Of a stretch of DNA of 48,283 bases, positions 48,217 through 48,283 are shown in pieces. Position 1 is the stretch's first letter. Each line of letters begins with the position of its first letter. A program made the translations under genes and the position numbers. Location: NCBI GenBank assembly GCA_018268605.1, contig JAFDWG010000326.1, forward strand, positions 1 to 48,283, in the 5' to 3' direction. The notes beneath the pieces were generated by a model that saw only the letters and a list, made by a program, of their open reading frames with translations, had not been told where the DNA came from and did not search any database. This stretch comes from Actinomycetota bacterium (GTDB taxonomy: Bacteria; Actinomycetota; Thermoleophilia; Solirubrobacterales; 70-9).

Positions 48217-48283
48217 TGAAGTCGGTGTCGTGCAACACGCACGGAACCCGGCGCTTCCCACGCTCTCACGCACGGAAGCGTGG

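Larger units (their letters stand above)
47941..48283 (+). repeat. Modular palindromic element, copy V (A - centre - window end)
   Basis: Runs from the zinc-ribbon gene to the edge. Hairpin A (47964-48017), the 139-base block inverted relative to copy I (47941-48079), a central palindrome (48171-48216), then CACGCACGGAAGCGTGG, which in copy I (inverted, about 13698) lies on the way to hairpin B. Hairpin B is therefore expected just beyond the window. No gene is visible. Confidence 0.7.

Noticed and set aside
13541-48283. CRISPR array
   Set aside because: The repeats are long palindromes scattered over 34 kb, with no regular direct repeats and spacers, and no cas genes.
1-48283. Insertion sequences, prophage or toxin-antitoxin genes
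   Set aside because: No transposase, integrase, phage structural or toxin-like genes were recognised in any frame.

Overview
The window is very GC-rich DNA with dense, mostly overlapping genes and frequent GTG starts. About 27 kb of it is flagellar. The rest carries F420-type luciferase-like (LLM) oxidoreductases, an EgtB/EgtD ergothioneine pair, a three-subunit pyridine-nucleotide transhydrogenase and a class II fructose bisphosphatase. No outer-membrane ring genes (flgH, flgI) appear. I infer a flagellated, single-membrane actinobacterium, most likely from the Thermoleophilia/Solirubrobacterales (Conexibacter- or Patulibacter-like); this is an inference, not a sequence match.

Layout. 1-13537 (+): a long late-flagellar operon, flgE(partial)-flbD-motA-motB-fliL-fliN-fliO-fliP-fliQ-fliR-flhB-flhA-flhF-like-membrane protein-fliM, then a double-domain glycosyltransferase and a methyltransferase. 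14093-16440 (+): flagellin, a CHAP peptidoglycan hydrolase and a LuxR-type regulator. 16406-22819 (-): fliA-flgF-flgG-flgJ(N)-flgN-flgK-flgL-fliW and csrA. 22982-27710 (+): a GT2-TPR glycosyltransferase, flaG, fliD, fliS and a fliT-like gene. From 28156 on, housekeeping and accessory genes: NAD(P)-binding protein, glpX, LLM oxidoreductase, egtB-egtD, a TadE/Vps62-like surface protein facing an unknown secreted protein, a second LLM gene with pntAA-pntAB-pntB, a CtpE-like P-type ATPase, a tight cassette of circularly permuted ATP-grasp / peptidase C26 / GCS2 carboxylate-amine ligase, a hotdog thioesterase, a thiolase and a small zinc-ribbon protein.

Regulation. Five sites fit the sigma-28 pattern with exactly 15 bases between the boxes: before fliO, fliC, the CHAP gene, flgF and flaG. 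Two of them (fliO, fliC) are identical (TAAA-N15-GCCGATCA). Four lie so close to their start codon that the mRNA would have almost no leader; only flagellin has a long leader (about 70 nt), which is GGA-rich and suits CsrA/FliW control. fliA, csrA, fliW and an orphan LuxR regulator all lie nearby.

Most unusual feature. Five gene-free stretches (13541-13975, 16660-16973, 27739-28151, 35519-35835, 47941-48283) hold one modular palindromic element: a conserved hairpin A, a central palindrome whose stem differs between copies, and a conserved hairpin B with a conserved tail. Several unrelated central stems are capped by the same CCATA loop. Copies I and V share a 139-base inverted repeat 34 kb apart. 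I know of no named family that matches.
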